Source of the DNA: Streptomyces fradiae
Lineage (GTDB): Bacteria > Actinomycetota > Actinomycetes > Streptomycetales > Streptomycetaceae
Reading direction: 5' to 3'
DNA length: 64,000 nucleotides
Assembly: GCF_041270065.1 (NCBI RefSeq)
Contig: NZ_CP065958.1
Coordinates: 4,960,001 to 5,024,000 of the forward strand
The notes beneath the pieces were generated by a model. It did no database searches, was not told the DNA's origin, and worked only from the letters and a program-made list of their open reading frames with translations. This document shows positions 10,391 through 18,675 of this stretch, piece after piece. The position numbers were made by a program, and so were the translations under genes. Each line of letters begins with the position of its first letter. The stretch's first letter is position 1.

Positions 10391-11668
10391 ATGGACGTCA
10401 TCTCCGTCATCCGCACGAAGCGGGACAAGGGCGAGCTGAGCCCCGAGCAGATCGACTGGGTCATCGACGCCTACACCCGCGGGGAGGTCGCCGACGAGCA
10501 GATGTCCGCGCTCGCCATGGCGATCCTGCTCAACGGCATGGACCGCGAGGAGATCGCCCGCTGGACGGCGGCGATGATCGCGTCCGGCGAGCGCATGAAC
10601 TTCGACTCGCTGTCCCGCCCGACCGCCGACAAGCACTCCACCGGCGGCGTCGGCGACAAGATCACCCTGCCGCTCGCCCCGCTGGTCGCCGCGTGCGGCG
10701 CGGCCGTCCCGCAGCTCTCCGGCCGCGGCCTCGGCCACACCGGCGGCACCCTCGACAAGCTGGAGTCCATCCCCGGCTGGCGCGCGCTGCTTTCCAACGA
10801 GGAGATGCTGCACGTCCTCGACACCACCGGCGCGGTGATCTGCGCGGCCGGTGACGGCCTGGCCCCGGCCGACAAGAAGCTCTACGCCCTGCGTGACGTC
10901 ACCGGAACGGTCGAGGCGATCCCGCTGATCGCGTCGTCCATCATGTCGAAGAAGATCGCCGAGGGCACCGGCTCGCTGGTCCTCGACGTCAAGGTCGGCA
11001 CCGGCGCCTTCATGAAGAACATCGACGACGCGCGCGAGCTGGCCTCCACCATGGTCGCGCTCGGCACCGACAGCGGCGTCAAGACGGTCGCGCTGCTCAC
11101 CGACATGTCCACCCCGCTCGGCCTCACCGCCGGCAACGCCCTTGAGGTCCGCGAGTCCGTCGAGGTCCTCGCCGGCGGCGGCCCGGCCGACGTCGTCGAG
11201 CTCACCATCGCGCTCGCCCGCGAGATGCTCGACGCGGCCGGCGTCAAGGACGCCGACCCGGCGAAGGCCCTCGCCGACGGCTCCGCGATGGACGTCTGGC
11301 GCCGCATGATCGCCGCCCAGGGCGGCGACCCGGACGCCACCCTCCCGGTCGCCCGCGAGCAGCACGTCGTCACCGCCCCCTCCACCGGCGTCCTGACCCG
11401 CCTCGACGCCTACGACATCGGCATCGCCGCCTGGCGCCTCGGCGCCGGCCGCGCCCGCAAGGAGGACCCGGTCCAGGCCGGCGCCGGCGTCGAACTCCAC
11501 GCCAAGCCGGGCGACACCGTCACCGCGGGCCAGCCCCTGCTGACCCTCCACACGGACACCCCGGAGAAGTTCGACTACGCCCTGAAGTCCCTCACGGACG
11601 CCTGGGACATCGCGGAGCCGGGCGCGAAGTTCACCCCGAACCCGATCGTGCTCGACCGCATCGCGTGA
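10391..11668 (+). CDS. deoA: Thymidine/pyrimidine-nucleoside phosphorylase
   Basis: The 425-residue enzyme cleaves thymidine, deoxyuridine (or uridine) with phosphate to base plus (deoxy)ribose-1-phosphate. Family signatures are DKHSTGGVGDK (phosphate loop), SGRGLGHTGGTLDKLE (the PROSITE thymidine phosphorylase pattern), KKIAEGTGSLVLDVKVG, and the C-terminal PYNP domain with GAGRARKEDPVQ. The ATG is preceded by AAAGAGG. It has its own operator and terminator, and so forms a monocistronic unit beside the import operon. Confidence 0.95.
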   Translation: MDVISVIRTKRDKGELSPEQIDWVIDAYTRGEVADEQMSALAMAILLNGMDREEIARWTAAMIASGERMNFDSLSRPTADKHSTGGVGDKITLPLAPLVAACGAAVPQLSGRGLGHTGGTLDKLESIPGWRALLSNEEMLHVLDTTGAVICAAGDGLAPADKKLYALRDVTGTVEAIPLIASSIMSKKIAEGTGSLVLDVKVGTGAFMKNIDDARELASTMVALGTDSGVKTVALLTDMSTPLGLTAGNALEVRESVEVLAGGGPADVVELTIALAREMLDAAGVKDADPAKALADGSAMDVWRRMIAAQGGDPDATLPVAREQHVVTAPSTGVLTRLDAYDIGIAAWRLGAGRARKEDPVQAGAGVELHAKPGDTVTAGQPLLTLHTDTPEKFDYALKSLTDAWDIAEPGAKFTPNPIVLDRIA

Positions 11669-11710
11669 TGCCGTGATCGCCTCTGGCATGTGCCGGTGAC
11701 ACCTTCGGGT

Positions 11711-11744
11711 GAACGGGGTCGATGGACGTCCATCGACCCCGTTC
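11711..11744 (+). terminator. Terminator after deoA
   Basis: A perfect 15-bp stem, GAACGGGGTCGATGG, with the loop ACGT and its complement. Confidence 0.85.
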
Positions 11745-11784
11745 GGCATGCTGGGATCGGTGTCACACCGAAAAGGAGACCGCC

Positions 11785-12372
11785 ATGAGTGCACTCCCCG
11801 TCGATCCCGCTCCGGGCCCGCACTGGGACGAGCTCGTCCGCTTCTGGGAGGAGTCGGACTGGCCCGAGGGCAGCAAGGTGGAGATCATCGATGGGATCAT
11901 TGTCGTGACACCACCGCCCGGCGCGCCGCACAACCGTATCGTCGAGAAGGTCCATCGCCGGCTGTACACCGTGGTCCCGGAGGACTGGTGTGTCTACGAG
12001 ACGCAGGGGGTCGCCCATCCTGCGCGGGGCCGCCTCTATGTCCCCGACCTCGTCGTCATCCCGGAACGGGTCATGGCCGAGTTGGAAGGCGGCGAATCTG
12101 CACCACTCACCGCAGCCGAACTGGTCGTCGAGGTCACGTCGCTGTCCAACGCGAGCTACGACAGGCTGAACAAGGCGGCTGCATACGCGGAGGCGAAGGT
12201 GCCGCTCTACCTCCTCATCGACCGCTTCGGACCCGGGGGCCCGACCGTCACGCTCTACGGCGAGCCGAGCGACGTCTATCAGGAGCTCCAGAAAGTGAGG
12301 TTCGGAGAGGAGATCCACCTCCCCGCCCCCTTCGACCTCACGATCGACACCAGCGTGTTCCCGTTCGGCTGA
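11785..12372 (+). CDS. Uma2-family putative restriction-endonuclease-fold protein
   Basis: The 195-residue DUF820/Uma2 protein has a PD-(D/E)xK nuclease-like core. Seen: KVEIIDGIIVVTPPPGAPHN near the N-terminus, VPDLVVIP (likely catalytic Asp), ELVVEVTSLSNASYDRLNKAAAYAEAKVPLYLLID (ExE...K-like pattern). Uma2 proteins are abundant in Streptomyces and of unknown biological role. The ATG at 11785 has AAGGAG 6 nt upstream. It is probably monocistronic; nothing ties it to the neighbouring nucleoside genes. Confidence 0.82.
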   Translation: MSALPVDPAPGPHWDELVRFWEESDWPEGSKVEIIDGIIVVTPPPGAPHNRIVEKVHRRLYTVVPEDWCVYETQGVAHPARGRLYVPDLVVIPERVMAELEGGESAPLTAAELVVEVTSLSNASYDRLNKAAAYAEAKVPLYLLIDRFGPGGPTVTLYGEPSDVYQELQKVRFGEEIHLPAPFDLTIDTSVFPFG

Positions 12373-12402
12373 ACCCCTCCCAGGCCCCACCTCGCCCCAT
12401 CG

Positions 12403-12714
12403 ATGAGTTCCGGGCCCGCACGCGGTCTCCCTGGTGTGGACACCTCTCCGACCTCTCCGACCATCGAAGTACGGCTCACCGGGCGGCCCGCCCCGGACGA
12501 CGTCGGGCGCCTCTGCGCGCTGCTCGAAGCGGCGGAGCCGAGCCTTGTCATATGCGACATCGGCGGGCTCGGCCGCGTCGGGCTCGGCGCCGTAGATGCC
12601 CTCGCCCGGCTGCGGCTGACCGCGCGGCGGTGCGGGCACCGGCTGGAGTTCCGGGGGGCCGGGCCCGAGCTGAGGGATGTGCTGGGGCTCGTCGGGCTCG
12701 GGGACCTGTTGTGA
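12403..12714 (+). CDS. STAS-domain protein (anti-sigma-factor-antagonist-like)
   Basis: The 103-residue single STAS-domain protein has TIEVRLTGRPAPDDVGRLCALL, ICDIGGLGRVGLGAVDALARLRLTARRCG and FRGAGPELRDVLGLVGL. The phosphorylatable Ser/Thr of SpoIIAA/RsbV proteins is not obvious at the usual site, where GGLGRVGLGAV appears instead of a D-x-S motif. It may therefore be a non-phosphorylated STAS partner. It ends 13 nt from the convergent end of an ECF sigma factor gene. A link to that sigma factor is only suggested by adjacency. Confidence 0.75.
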   Translation: MSSGPARGLPGVDTSPTSPTIEVRLTGRPAPDDVGRLCALLEAAEPSLVICDIGGLGRVGLGAVDALARLRLTARRCGHRLEFRGAGPELRDVLGLVGLGDLL

Positions 12715-12726
12715 GCCCCGGAAGCG

Positions 12727-13710
12727 TCAGGCGGGCAGCCGCTCCGGCAGGTCGAACAGCGGGAACCAGCGCTTGGTGTCCAGGAAGAAGTCCATCCCGC
12801 CGATCTTCCCGTCGTTCAGCTGGAGCACGATCAGCGCCCACGGCGCGAAGCCGCCCTCCGGGTCCGGGTGGTAGTGCGCGAAGGCCGGCTGGCCGTTCGC
12901 CACGGTCGGGACCAGCTTCGAGCCGCGGCACACCTCACCGACGCCGAGCATCCAGCCCACGATGTCCTCGTGGCCCCGCAGCCACAGGTCGTACGGCGGC
13001 ATGGACATCGTCGCGTCCTCGTGGAGGAGCGCGGTGAGCGCCTGCATGTCGTACCCCTCGAAGGCCGCCACATAGCGCTCGAGCAGCGCCTTCTGCTCCT
13101 CGTCCAGCGGGTCCGCCGCGTCCGAGGTGGCCGGGGCGTGCTCGGCGATCGTGGCCCGGGCCCGCTGCAGCGCGCTGTTGACGGAGGCGACCGTCAGCCC
13201 GAGCAGCTCGGCGACCTCGGCCGCCTTCCACGCGAGCACCTCGCGCAGGATGAGCACCGCCCGCTGCTTCGGCGGCAGGTGCTGCAGCGCGGCCACGAAG
13301 GCGAGCCGCACCGTCTCGCGCGAGACCGCCGTCTCCGCGGGGTCCGCCACCGACGGCAGCACCCGCCCGTCCGGCACCGGCTCCAGCCAGGTGATCTCGG
13401 GCCGCTCGTTGAGCCGGGCCTGCGCGACCGGCGTCGGGTCCGTCAGATCCATCGGCCGGGCCCGCCGGTTCCCCGCGTTCAGCGAGTCCAGGCACACATT
13501 GGTCGCGATCCGGTACAGCCAGGACCGCAGCGAGGAGCGCCCCTCGAAGGAGTCGAGCGAACGCCAGGCGCGCACCATGGTGTCCTGCACCGCGTCCTCC
13601 GCCTCGAAGGCGGAACCGAGCATCCGGTAGCAGTAACCGGTCAGCTCCGTGCGGTACTTCTCCAGGTCGTCCGACTTCAGGTCGCCGGTCGTCATGGCCA
13701 TCGCGTCCAC
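12727..13710 (-). CDS. ECF sigma factor with C-terminal SnoaL-like domain (SigG/TIGR02960 type)
   Basis: The 327-residue protein has sigma-70 region 2 (residues ~15-80: ELTGYCYRMLGSAFEAEDAVQDTMVRAWR), region 4 (~130-190: ALQHLPPKQRAVLILREVLAW, then AEVAELLGLTVASVNSALQRAR) and a SnoaL/NTF2-like tail (~200-327). In these sigma factors the tail replaces a separate anti-sigma factor and may sense a ligand. The start is GTG at 13710, with internal ATGs at 13701 and 13695; upstream GAGGGGCGAG serves as ribosome-binding site. No membrane anti-sigma factor gene is adjacent, in line with the group. Confidence 0.9.
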   Translation of the reverse strand: MDAMAMTTGDLKSDDLEKYRTELTGYCYRMLGSAFEAEDAVQDTMVRAWRSLDSFEGRSSLRSWLYRIATNVCLDSLNAGNRRARPMDLTDPTPVAQARLNERPEITWLEPVPDGRVLPSVADPAETAVSRETVRLAFVAALQHLPPKQRAVLILREVLAWKAAEVAELLGLTVASVNSALQRARATIAEHAPATSDAADPLDEEQKALLERYVAAFEGYDMQALTALLHEDATMSMPPYDLWLRGHEDIVGWMLGVGEVCRGSKLVPTVANGQPAFAHYHPDPEGGFAPWALIVLQLNDGKIGGMDFFLDTKRWFPLFDLPERLPA

Positions 13711-13792
13711 CCCGCTCGCCCCTCACCGGCGCCCGTTCGACGCCGATGAGGGGAACGTATCGCAGCCCACTGACAGCGGCGACCGGTTCCGG

Positions 13793-14503
13793 TCAGGTGC
13801 CGGGCTTCCGCCCGTACACGAACACGTCGTCACCGTTCCTGAGCAGGTTCCAGTACGCCTTCGCGTCGGCGGACCGCATGTTGACGCAGCCGCCCGAACC
13901 CGGCGGGTTCCACATGGACTTGGTGGTCGAGTGGAAGGCCTGCCCGCCGTCGAAGAACTGCGAGTACGGCATCGAGACGTGGTAGAGCGTCGACCAGTGG
14001 TTGATGTTGCGCCAGTAGATCTTCTTGGCGCCGGTACGGGTCTCCGTGCCGTCCTTGCCGGTGCGCACCGGCACCGGGCCGTACTTCAGGCGCGAGCCGT
14101 CCTGGATCCAGCTGAGCTGGCGGGTCAGGTCGACGCAGGCGATCCGGCCCTTGTTCGTCGGACACTTGCGGTCCTTGTTGGGGTTGGTCCCGGCCGCCTT
14201 CTGCGCGAGCATCGTCGACATGGTGCGCCAGGTGATCACCCCGGCGTACCCGGCGGTCGGGGTGATCCCGTGCTTGGCCTGGAAGGCCTGGATCGCCCGG
14301 CAGTCGGCGAGCGACTGGCGCCCGTCGACCGTCCGGCCGAGGAACTTCTCCACCTGCTTCTGGTACGGGCCGGTCGTCGTGTTGCAGTACGACGCGGCCT
14401 GCGCCGGGGCGGCGCCGAGGGCCACCGTCATCGGCACCACCAGGGACGTCACCGCGAGGCCGATGCCGGCTCTCCTCCGCCCCGTGCTTCCCATCGCCTT
14501 CAT
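13793..14503 (-). CDS. Secreted L,D-transpeptidase with peptidoglycan-binding-like domain
   Basis: 236 residues. A Sec signal peptide (basic KAMGSTGRRR, then a hydrophobic run ending AAPAQAA) is followed by a peptidoglycan-binding_1-like region (YQKQVEKFLG...CRAIQAFQAKHGITPTAGYAG) and a YkuD catalytic domain with PPGSGGCVNMRSADA, where Cys is the nucleophile and HSTTKSMW supplies the histidine. It would form 3-3 cross-links or attach proteins in the wall. The ATG at 14503 is chosen because GGGGGAG lies 9 nt upstream; a longer TTG start at 14512 would abut it. Confidence 0.88.
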   Translation of the reverse strand: MKAMGSTGRRRAGIGLAVTSLVVPMTVALGAAPAQAASYCNTTTGPYQKQVEKFLGRTVDGRQSLADCRAIQAFQAKHGITPTAGYAGVITWRTMSTMLAQKAAGTNPNKDRKCPTNKGRIACVDLTRQLSWIQDGSRLKYGPVPVRTGKDGTETRTGAKKIYWRNINHWSTLYHVSMPYSQFFDGGQAFHSTTKSMWNPPGSGGCVNMRSADAKAYWNLLRNGDDVFVYGRKPGT

Positions 14504-14605
14504 GATCGTCAACTCCCCCTAGAGTCCTGTCGGTTAAGACGACCGAGAGGGGCCGACGGTTGCGGTGCGACCAAGCGCGACTGCGGAGCGTCAGGCCGCT
14601 GGGCG

Positions 14606-15898
14606 TCAGGCCCGGGCCACCCGCGGCTGCCGCGCCGCGACGCGCGCGCTGTGCGTCCCGTACAGCGTGATCGACACGACGCCGAGCACCGCCACCAGAC
14701 CGATCACGACCGTGCCGGCCCAGCCGCCCGCGTGGAAGGCGACCGCGCCGAGCGTGCCGCCCACGCTGCTGCCCAGGTAGTACGCGGACTGGTAGAGCGC
14801 CGAGGCCTGCGCGCGGCCCGTCTTCGCGGTCCGGCTCACCGAGGACGAGGCGACCGCGTGCCCGGCGAAGAAGCCCGCCGTGATGAGGACCAGACCCGCC
14901 AGGACGGGCGGCAGCGCGTCGGCGAGGGAGAGCAGCAGACCGGCCGCCGTCGTCGACACGGCGAGGTACAGCGCCCCGCGCCGGCCGAGCCGGCCGACCA
15001 GCTTGCCCGCCGCCGCCGAGGAGACCGTACCGACCAGGTAGACCAGGAAGATCGAGCCGACCACACCCTGCGGGAGCGAGAACGGCGCCTCGACGAGCCG
15101 GTAGCCGATCACGGTGTAGACCGCGCCGAACACCGTCATGAACAGCGCGCCGATCGCGTACAGACGTACGAGCAGCGGGTCCGCGAGGTGCCCGCGCACG
15201 GTCTTCGCCAGCGCCTTGGGGTTCAGCGTGCCGGGCGAGAAGTGCCGGGCCTTCGGCAGCAGCGCCCGGAAGGCGAGCGCGCACACCGCCGCCATCAGAC
15301 CGACCGCCGCCAGCCCGGCCCGCCAGCCCCACAGCTGGGCGACCCAGCCGGTGACGATGCGGCCGCTCATGCCGCCGATGGAGTTGCCCGCCACGAACAG
15401 ACCGATCGCGGCGACCAGCGCCTTCGGCCGTACCTCCTCGGCCAGGAAGGCCATCGCCGAGGCCGGTACGCCGGCCAGCGCGGCGCCCTGTACGGCGCGC
15501 AGCGCGATCAGGGTCTCCAGGTTCGGCGCGAGCGGGACGAGCAGCCCGACGGCGACGGCGACCGCGAGGGAGGCGGTCATCATCGAGCGGCGGCCGTAGC
15601 GCTCGGACAGCGCGCTGAGCGGGAGCACGCACAGGGCGAGCGCGCCGGTCGCGGCGGAGACCGTCCAGGAGGCCGCCGACGCGGTGGCGCCGAAGGCCGC
15701 CGAGACCGCGGGGAGCAGGGCCTGGGTGGAGTACAGGAGGGCGAAGGTGGCCACTCCGGCGGCGAACAGCGCGAGGCTCATCCGGCGGTAGCCGGGCCGG
15801 CCGGGGGAGAGGCGGGTGTCTTCGGTGGAGGCGGCTGAGGCAAGGCTTGCGTCGGCGACCGCGCGGGTGGCGGCCGCCTTGGTACTGGCGGAAGGCAT
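14606..15898 (-). CDS. MFS transporter (YnfM-like efflux family)
   Basis: The 430-residue, twelve-segment major facilitator has an Ala/Thr-rich cytoplasmic N-terminus. Motif A is seen as SERYGRRSMM after the second segment, and GNSIGGMSGRIVTGWV fits the fifth. The order of motifs and divergent pairing with a LysR gene resemble the E. coli YnfM/arabinose-polymer-like group, usually proton-driven efflux of unknown substrates. The start at 15898 is about 60-120 bp from the divergent LysR start, so both share one control region. Confidence 0.88.
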   Translation of the reverse strand: MPSASTKAAATRAVADASLASAASTEDTRLSPGRPGYRRMSLALFAAGVATFALLYSTQALLPAVSAAFGATASAASWTVSAATGALALCVLPLSALSERYGRRSMMTASLAVAVAVGLLVPLAPNLETLIALRAVQGAALAGVPASAMAFLAEEVRPKALVAAIGLFVAGNSIGGMSGRIVTGWVAQLWGWRAGLAAVGLMAAVCALAFRALLPKARHFSPGTLNPKALAKTVRGHLADPLLVRLYAIGALFMTVFGAVYTVIGYRLVEAPFSLPQGVVGSIFLVYLVGTVSSAAAGKLVGRLGRRGALYLAVSTTAAGLLLSLADALPPVLAGLVLITAGFFAGHAVASSSVSRTAKTGRAQASALYQSAYYLGSSVGGTLGAVAFHAGGWAGTVVIGLVAVLGVVSITLYGTHSARVAARQPRVARA

Positions 15899-16017
15899 GC
15901 CTCGAACGTAGAACTCCCCGGTTCATGCGTCCAATGCACGGAACTGCTGTAATCGTTCCCATGGCGCATGAGTACAGGTCACAGCATCGGCTGTCATCGA
16001 ACAGTAACGAAGAAGAC

Positions 16018-16914
16018 ATGGGACTGCTGCTCGCGCCCCGGCTCGCGTACTTCGCCGCCGTCGCCCGGCACGAGCACGTGACCAGGGCCGCGGCCGAGAT
16101 GGGCGTGCCGCAGTCGACGCTGTCGCGGGCCATGGTCCGGCTCGAAGAGGACCTCGGCGTCGCGCTGTTCGCCCGCCGCGGGCGCACGGTCTCGCTCACC
16201 CCGGCCGGCCGCCGCTTCCTCACCGCCGCCGACCGCGCGCTCGCCGAGGTCGAGCGGGCCGCCGACACCGTACGGGAGGATGCCGACCCCACCGCCGGCC
16301 GGGTCGCCTTCGGCTTTCTGCACACCATGGGCTCGGAGACCGTGCCCGGCCTCATCCGGGCCTTCCGGGTCGACCACCCCAAGGTCCGCTTCACCCTGGT
16401 GCAGAACTACGGCGAGGCGATGATCGAACGCCTCCGGGCCGGCGACCTCGACCTCTGCCTCACCTCACCGGTGCCCGACGCCCCCGACCTGGTCGCCCGC
16501 CGGCTCGACGAACAGCGGCTGCGGCTCGTCGTCCCCGACGACCACCGGCTCGCGAGCCGCAAGCGCATCCGGCTCGCCGAGGCCGCCGACGAGACCTTCG
16601 TGACCCTCGAACCCGGCTACGGCCTCCGCCGCATCACCGACGACCTCTGCGCCCAGGCCGGCTTCACCCCACGCGTCGCCTTCGAGGGCGAGGAGGCGGA
16701 GACCCTGCGCGGCCTGGTCGCGGCGGGCCTCGGCGTGGCCCTGCTGCCGCCGCCGGCCGTCGCCCGCCCGGGCGTCGTCGAGCTCGGCGTCACCTCTCCC
16801 CGCGCGGCCCGCGAGATCGGCGTCGCCTGGCTGGACGGCCACCCCGACACCCCACCGGTGGCCGCCTTCAAGAAGTTCCTGCTGAGCAAACGGGGCAGCC
16901 TGCTACCGGAGTGA
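16018..16914 (+). CDS. LysR-family transcriptional regulator
   Basis: The 298-residue LysR protein has a winged helix at residues ~3-62 (YFAAVARHEHVTRAAAEMGV, then QSTLSRAMVRLEEDLGVALF) and a periplasmic-binding-like effector domain (~90-295). It probably controls the divergent MFS gene. The start is uncertain: ATG at 16018 follows GAAGAAG and gives a typical length, while an in-frame ATG at 15961 (MAHEYRSQHR) would add 19 residues and could be leaderless. The 3' end overlaps the convergent hydrolase gene by 12 nt. Confidence 0.88.
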   Translation: MGLLLAPRLAYFAAVARHEHVTRAAAEMGVPQSTLSRAMVRLEEDLGVALFARRGRTVSLTPAGRRFLTAADRALAEVERAADTVREDADPTAGRVAFGFLHTMGSETVPGLIRAFRVDHPKVRFTLVQNYGEAMIERLRAGDLDLCLTSPVPDAPDLVARRLDEQRLRLVVPDDHRLASRKRIRLAEAADETFVTLEPGYGLRRITDDLCAQAGFTPRVAFEGEEAETLRGLVAAGLGVALLPPPAVARPGVVELGVTSPRAAREIGVAWLDGHPDTPPVAAFKKFLLSKRGSLLPE

Positions 16915-17682
16915 CCGCCCCGTGCCGAAGCCCGCCGCCAGCGGCATCCGCAGGCCCAGCGGCGGCGGCGCCGCCATCGCGTCCGCGAGCGGGCGGCTCT
17001 GGGGATGGGCGAAGAGGGCCGACAGGACGAAGTCCGCGGCCAGGGCCTGGACTTCGGCCTGGTACTGGCGCAGCGCGTGGCCGTCCGCGTGGACCTCGAA
17101 GCGGCAGGTGTCGCGGTTGGACTTCTTGGCGCGCTCGGCGAAGCGGTAGGACAACTCGGGATCCGTACGGGCGTCGTTGGTGCCGTGTACGAGGAGCACC
17201 CGGCGTCCCACCAGGTGGCGCACCGGCTCCGGCTCGGCCGCGCGGTCCTCCTCCGGGAGCCACGGCGCGAGCGCCAGGACCGCCGTCACCGCCGGGTGCC
17301 CGCCCGCGTGCAGCGCCGCCCGCGCGCCCATCCCGCGCCCGACCAGGCAGACCGGGACGTCGCCGTAGCGCCGTACCGCCTCCGCGACCGCCCACCGGGC
17401 GTCCGCCGCGAGCTGCGCGTCCGGGCCGTTCCAGCCGCGGCCCCGATAGCGCACCACGTGCGCCACCAGACCGTCCGCCCGCCCCGCCCGCGCGAGCCGC
17501 CGCCCGAGCGGCAGCGCCGCCGCGTGCGCCCGTACCGAGGCCCGCCGCCCGGACACGGTCTCGCCGTCCGGGAGCAGCAGCACCACCCCGCCCGCCTCGG
17601 TGACCGCCGTCGTCGCCGCGACGGGACGGCCGAGCCGGGGTGTCCGGGAGGTGGCCGGTCCCACAAGTGCGTTGTGCGCCAT
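16903..17682 (-). CDS. Alpha/beta-hydrolase-fold protein lacking the nucleophile serine
   Basis: The 259-residue protein resembles dienelactone-hydrolase/KANL3-type folds. VVLLLPDG opens the fold, the nucleophile elbow reads VGRGMGARAA where G-x-S-x-G is expected (Gly in place of Ser), LLVHGTNDARTDP fits the acid strand and HADGHALR the catalytic histidine. The missing nucleophile suggests a non-catalytic or altered role. The start is ATG at 17682. It is convergent with the LysR gene and overlaps it by 12 nt. Confidence 0.8.
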   Translation of the reverse strand: MAHNALVGPATSRTPRLGRPVAATTAVTEAGGVVLLLPDGETVSGRRASVRAHAAALPLGRRLARAGRADGLVAHVVRYRGRGWNGPDAQLAADARWAVAEAVRRYGDVPVCLVGRGMGARAALHAGGHPAVTAVLALAPWLPEEDRAAEPEPVRHLVGRRVLLVHGTNDARTDPELSYRFAERAKKSNRDTCRFEVHADGHALRQYQAEVQALAADFVLSALFAHPQSRPLADAMAAPPPLGLRMPLAAGFGTGRSLR

Positions 17683-17782
17683 GGCAGAACAGTCTCAGAA
17701 GCCGAGGTGTACGACAGTGGTACGCGCGATCTCTGTTACGTATCGTCCGCTCGCCGAACGCCCGCCGTGCGTACGGGCCTTG

Positions 17783-18571
17783 CTACGCGCGTTCGAAGCA
17801 GTGCACCTCGCCCACCGCAACGAACCCGCGCCGCTCGTACCAGTGGCGCGGCCAGTCGTCGGTCAGGGCGGTGAGGAAGACCGTGGTGCAGCCGGCGTCG
17901 GCGGCGAGGCGCAGGGCGGTGTCCAGGACGACTCCGGCGTGGCCCTGGCCGAGGTGCGTACCGGCGGTGACCAGGTCCTCGATCTGGGCCACGCGGGTGG
18001 CCGGGTCGATGTAGAGGTCGGCCCAGGAGGCGACCTCGCCGAACTCGTCGTGGGAGGCGAGGAAACGCACGTCGTCGGCGCCGCGCAGCCGGGCCGTACG
18101 GCGCTCGACCAGGGCGTGCACCACGTCCTCCCCGGCCTCCGGCAGGAAGCGCCGCCAGCTCTCGGCCACCGGGCCGCGCAGGGCCGGCAGCTCCACCTCG
18201 CGCGCGCCGCCGAGCTCCGGGACCGGGCCGGTGTGGAGCATGAGGAGGACCGTGGCACGGGTGTAGCCGGCCGCGCCGAGCGGTCCGGCGCAGGCCTCGG
18301 CGACCGCCGCGTCCGGGATGTAGACGGTGCGGTGCGCCAGATGGGACATGAGCTCGTCGACCACGGCGGGCAGGGTCTCGGGGGCGGGCGTGCCGTCCAC
18401 CAGGACGTGGTTGTTGCCGTGGGACAGTGCGTAGGTGTCGTCGAGCGCGGCGAAACCGCCCGGGAAGCCGACCGTCCGCTCCGCCTGCCGCCGGGTGAAC
18501 TCCGACAGGAAGCCCTGGATCCGGCGCAGTTCGGCGAGGTCGGCGGCGGGCGCGTCCGATGGGGTGCTCAT
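17783..18571 (-). CDS. GNAT-family N-acetyltransferase
   Basis: 262 residues, with an N-terminal half of GNAT-like but divergent sequence and a C-terminal GNAT core: ADLYIDPATRVAQIEDLVTAGTHLGQGHAGVVLDTALRLA (V-x-x-x-x-[QR]-G-x-[GA]-like acetyl-CoA loop) and WYERRGFVAVGEVHCFER. The substrate is unknown. It starts at ATG 18571, divergent from add with ~100 bp between. Its last codons fortuitously contain a sequence close to the nucleoside operator. Confidence 0.82.
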   Translation of the reverse strand: MSTPSDAPAADLAELRRIQGFLSEFTRRQAERTVGFPGGFAALDDTYALSHGNNHVLVDGTPAPETLPAVVDELMSHLAHRTVYIPDAAVAEACAGPLGAAGYTRATVLLMLHTGPVPELGGAREVELPALRGPVAESWRRFLPEAGEDVVHALVERRTARLRGADDVRFLASHDEFGEVASWADLYIDPATRVAQIEDLVTAGTHLGQGHAGVVLDTALRLAADAGCTTVFLTALTDDWPRHWYERRGFVAVGEVHCFERA

Positions 18572-18646
18572 ACGGGCAGGCTAAGCCGACGGGCGGGCTG
18601 CCCGCACCGGAAATTCCGGCGATCGGATCCGGCGCCGAGGGCGCGC

Positions 18647-18660
18647 TCTACGCGCGTAGG
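18647..18660. promoter_or_regulatory. Nucleoside-regulon operator 4 (add)
   Basis: TCTACGCGCGTAGG, one mismatch from the consensus palindrome. It occupies the spacer between the -35 and -10 of the add promoter, so binding would directly block RNA polymerase. Confidence 0.8.
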
Positions 18661-18663
18661 GGC

Positions 18664-18669
18664 TAGAGT
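18664..18669 (+). promoter_or_regulatory. -10 box of add (leaderless transcript)
   Basis: TAGAGT ends 6 nt before the add ATG at 18676, placing the transcript start on or next to the A of the start codon. No ribosome-binding site is present. Confidence 0.6.
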
Positions 18670-18675
18670 GCGGCA

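Noticed and set aside
17782..17795. Seventh copy of the nucleoside operator (GCTACGCGCGTTCG)
   Set aside because: It lies over the last codons and stop of the GNAT gene, 850 bp from the nearest nucleoside start, and only one half matches well. Taken as a coding coincidence.
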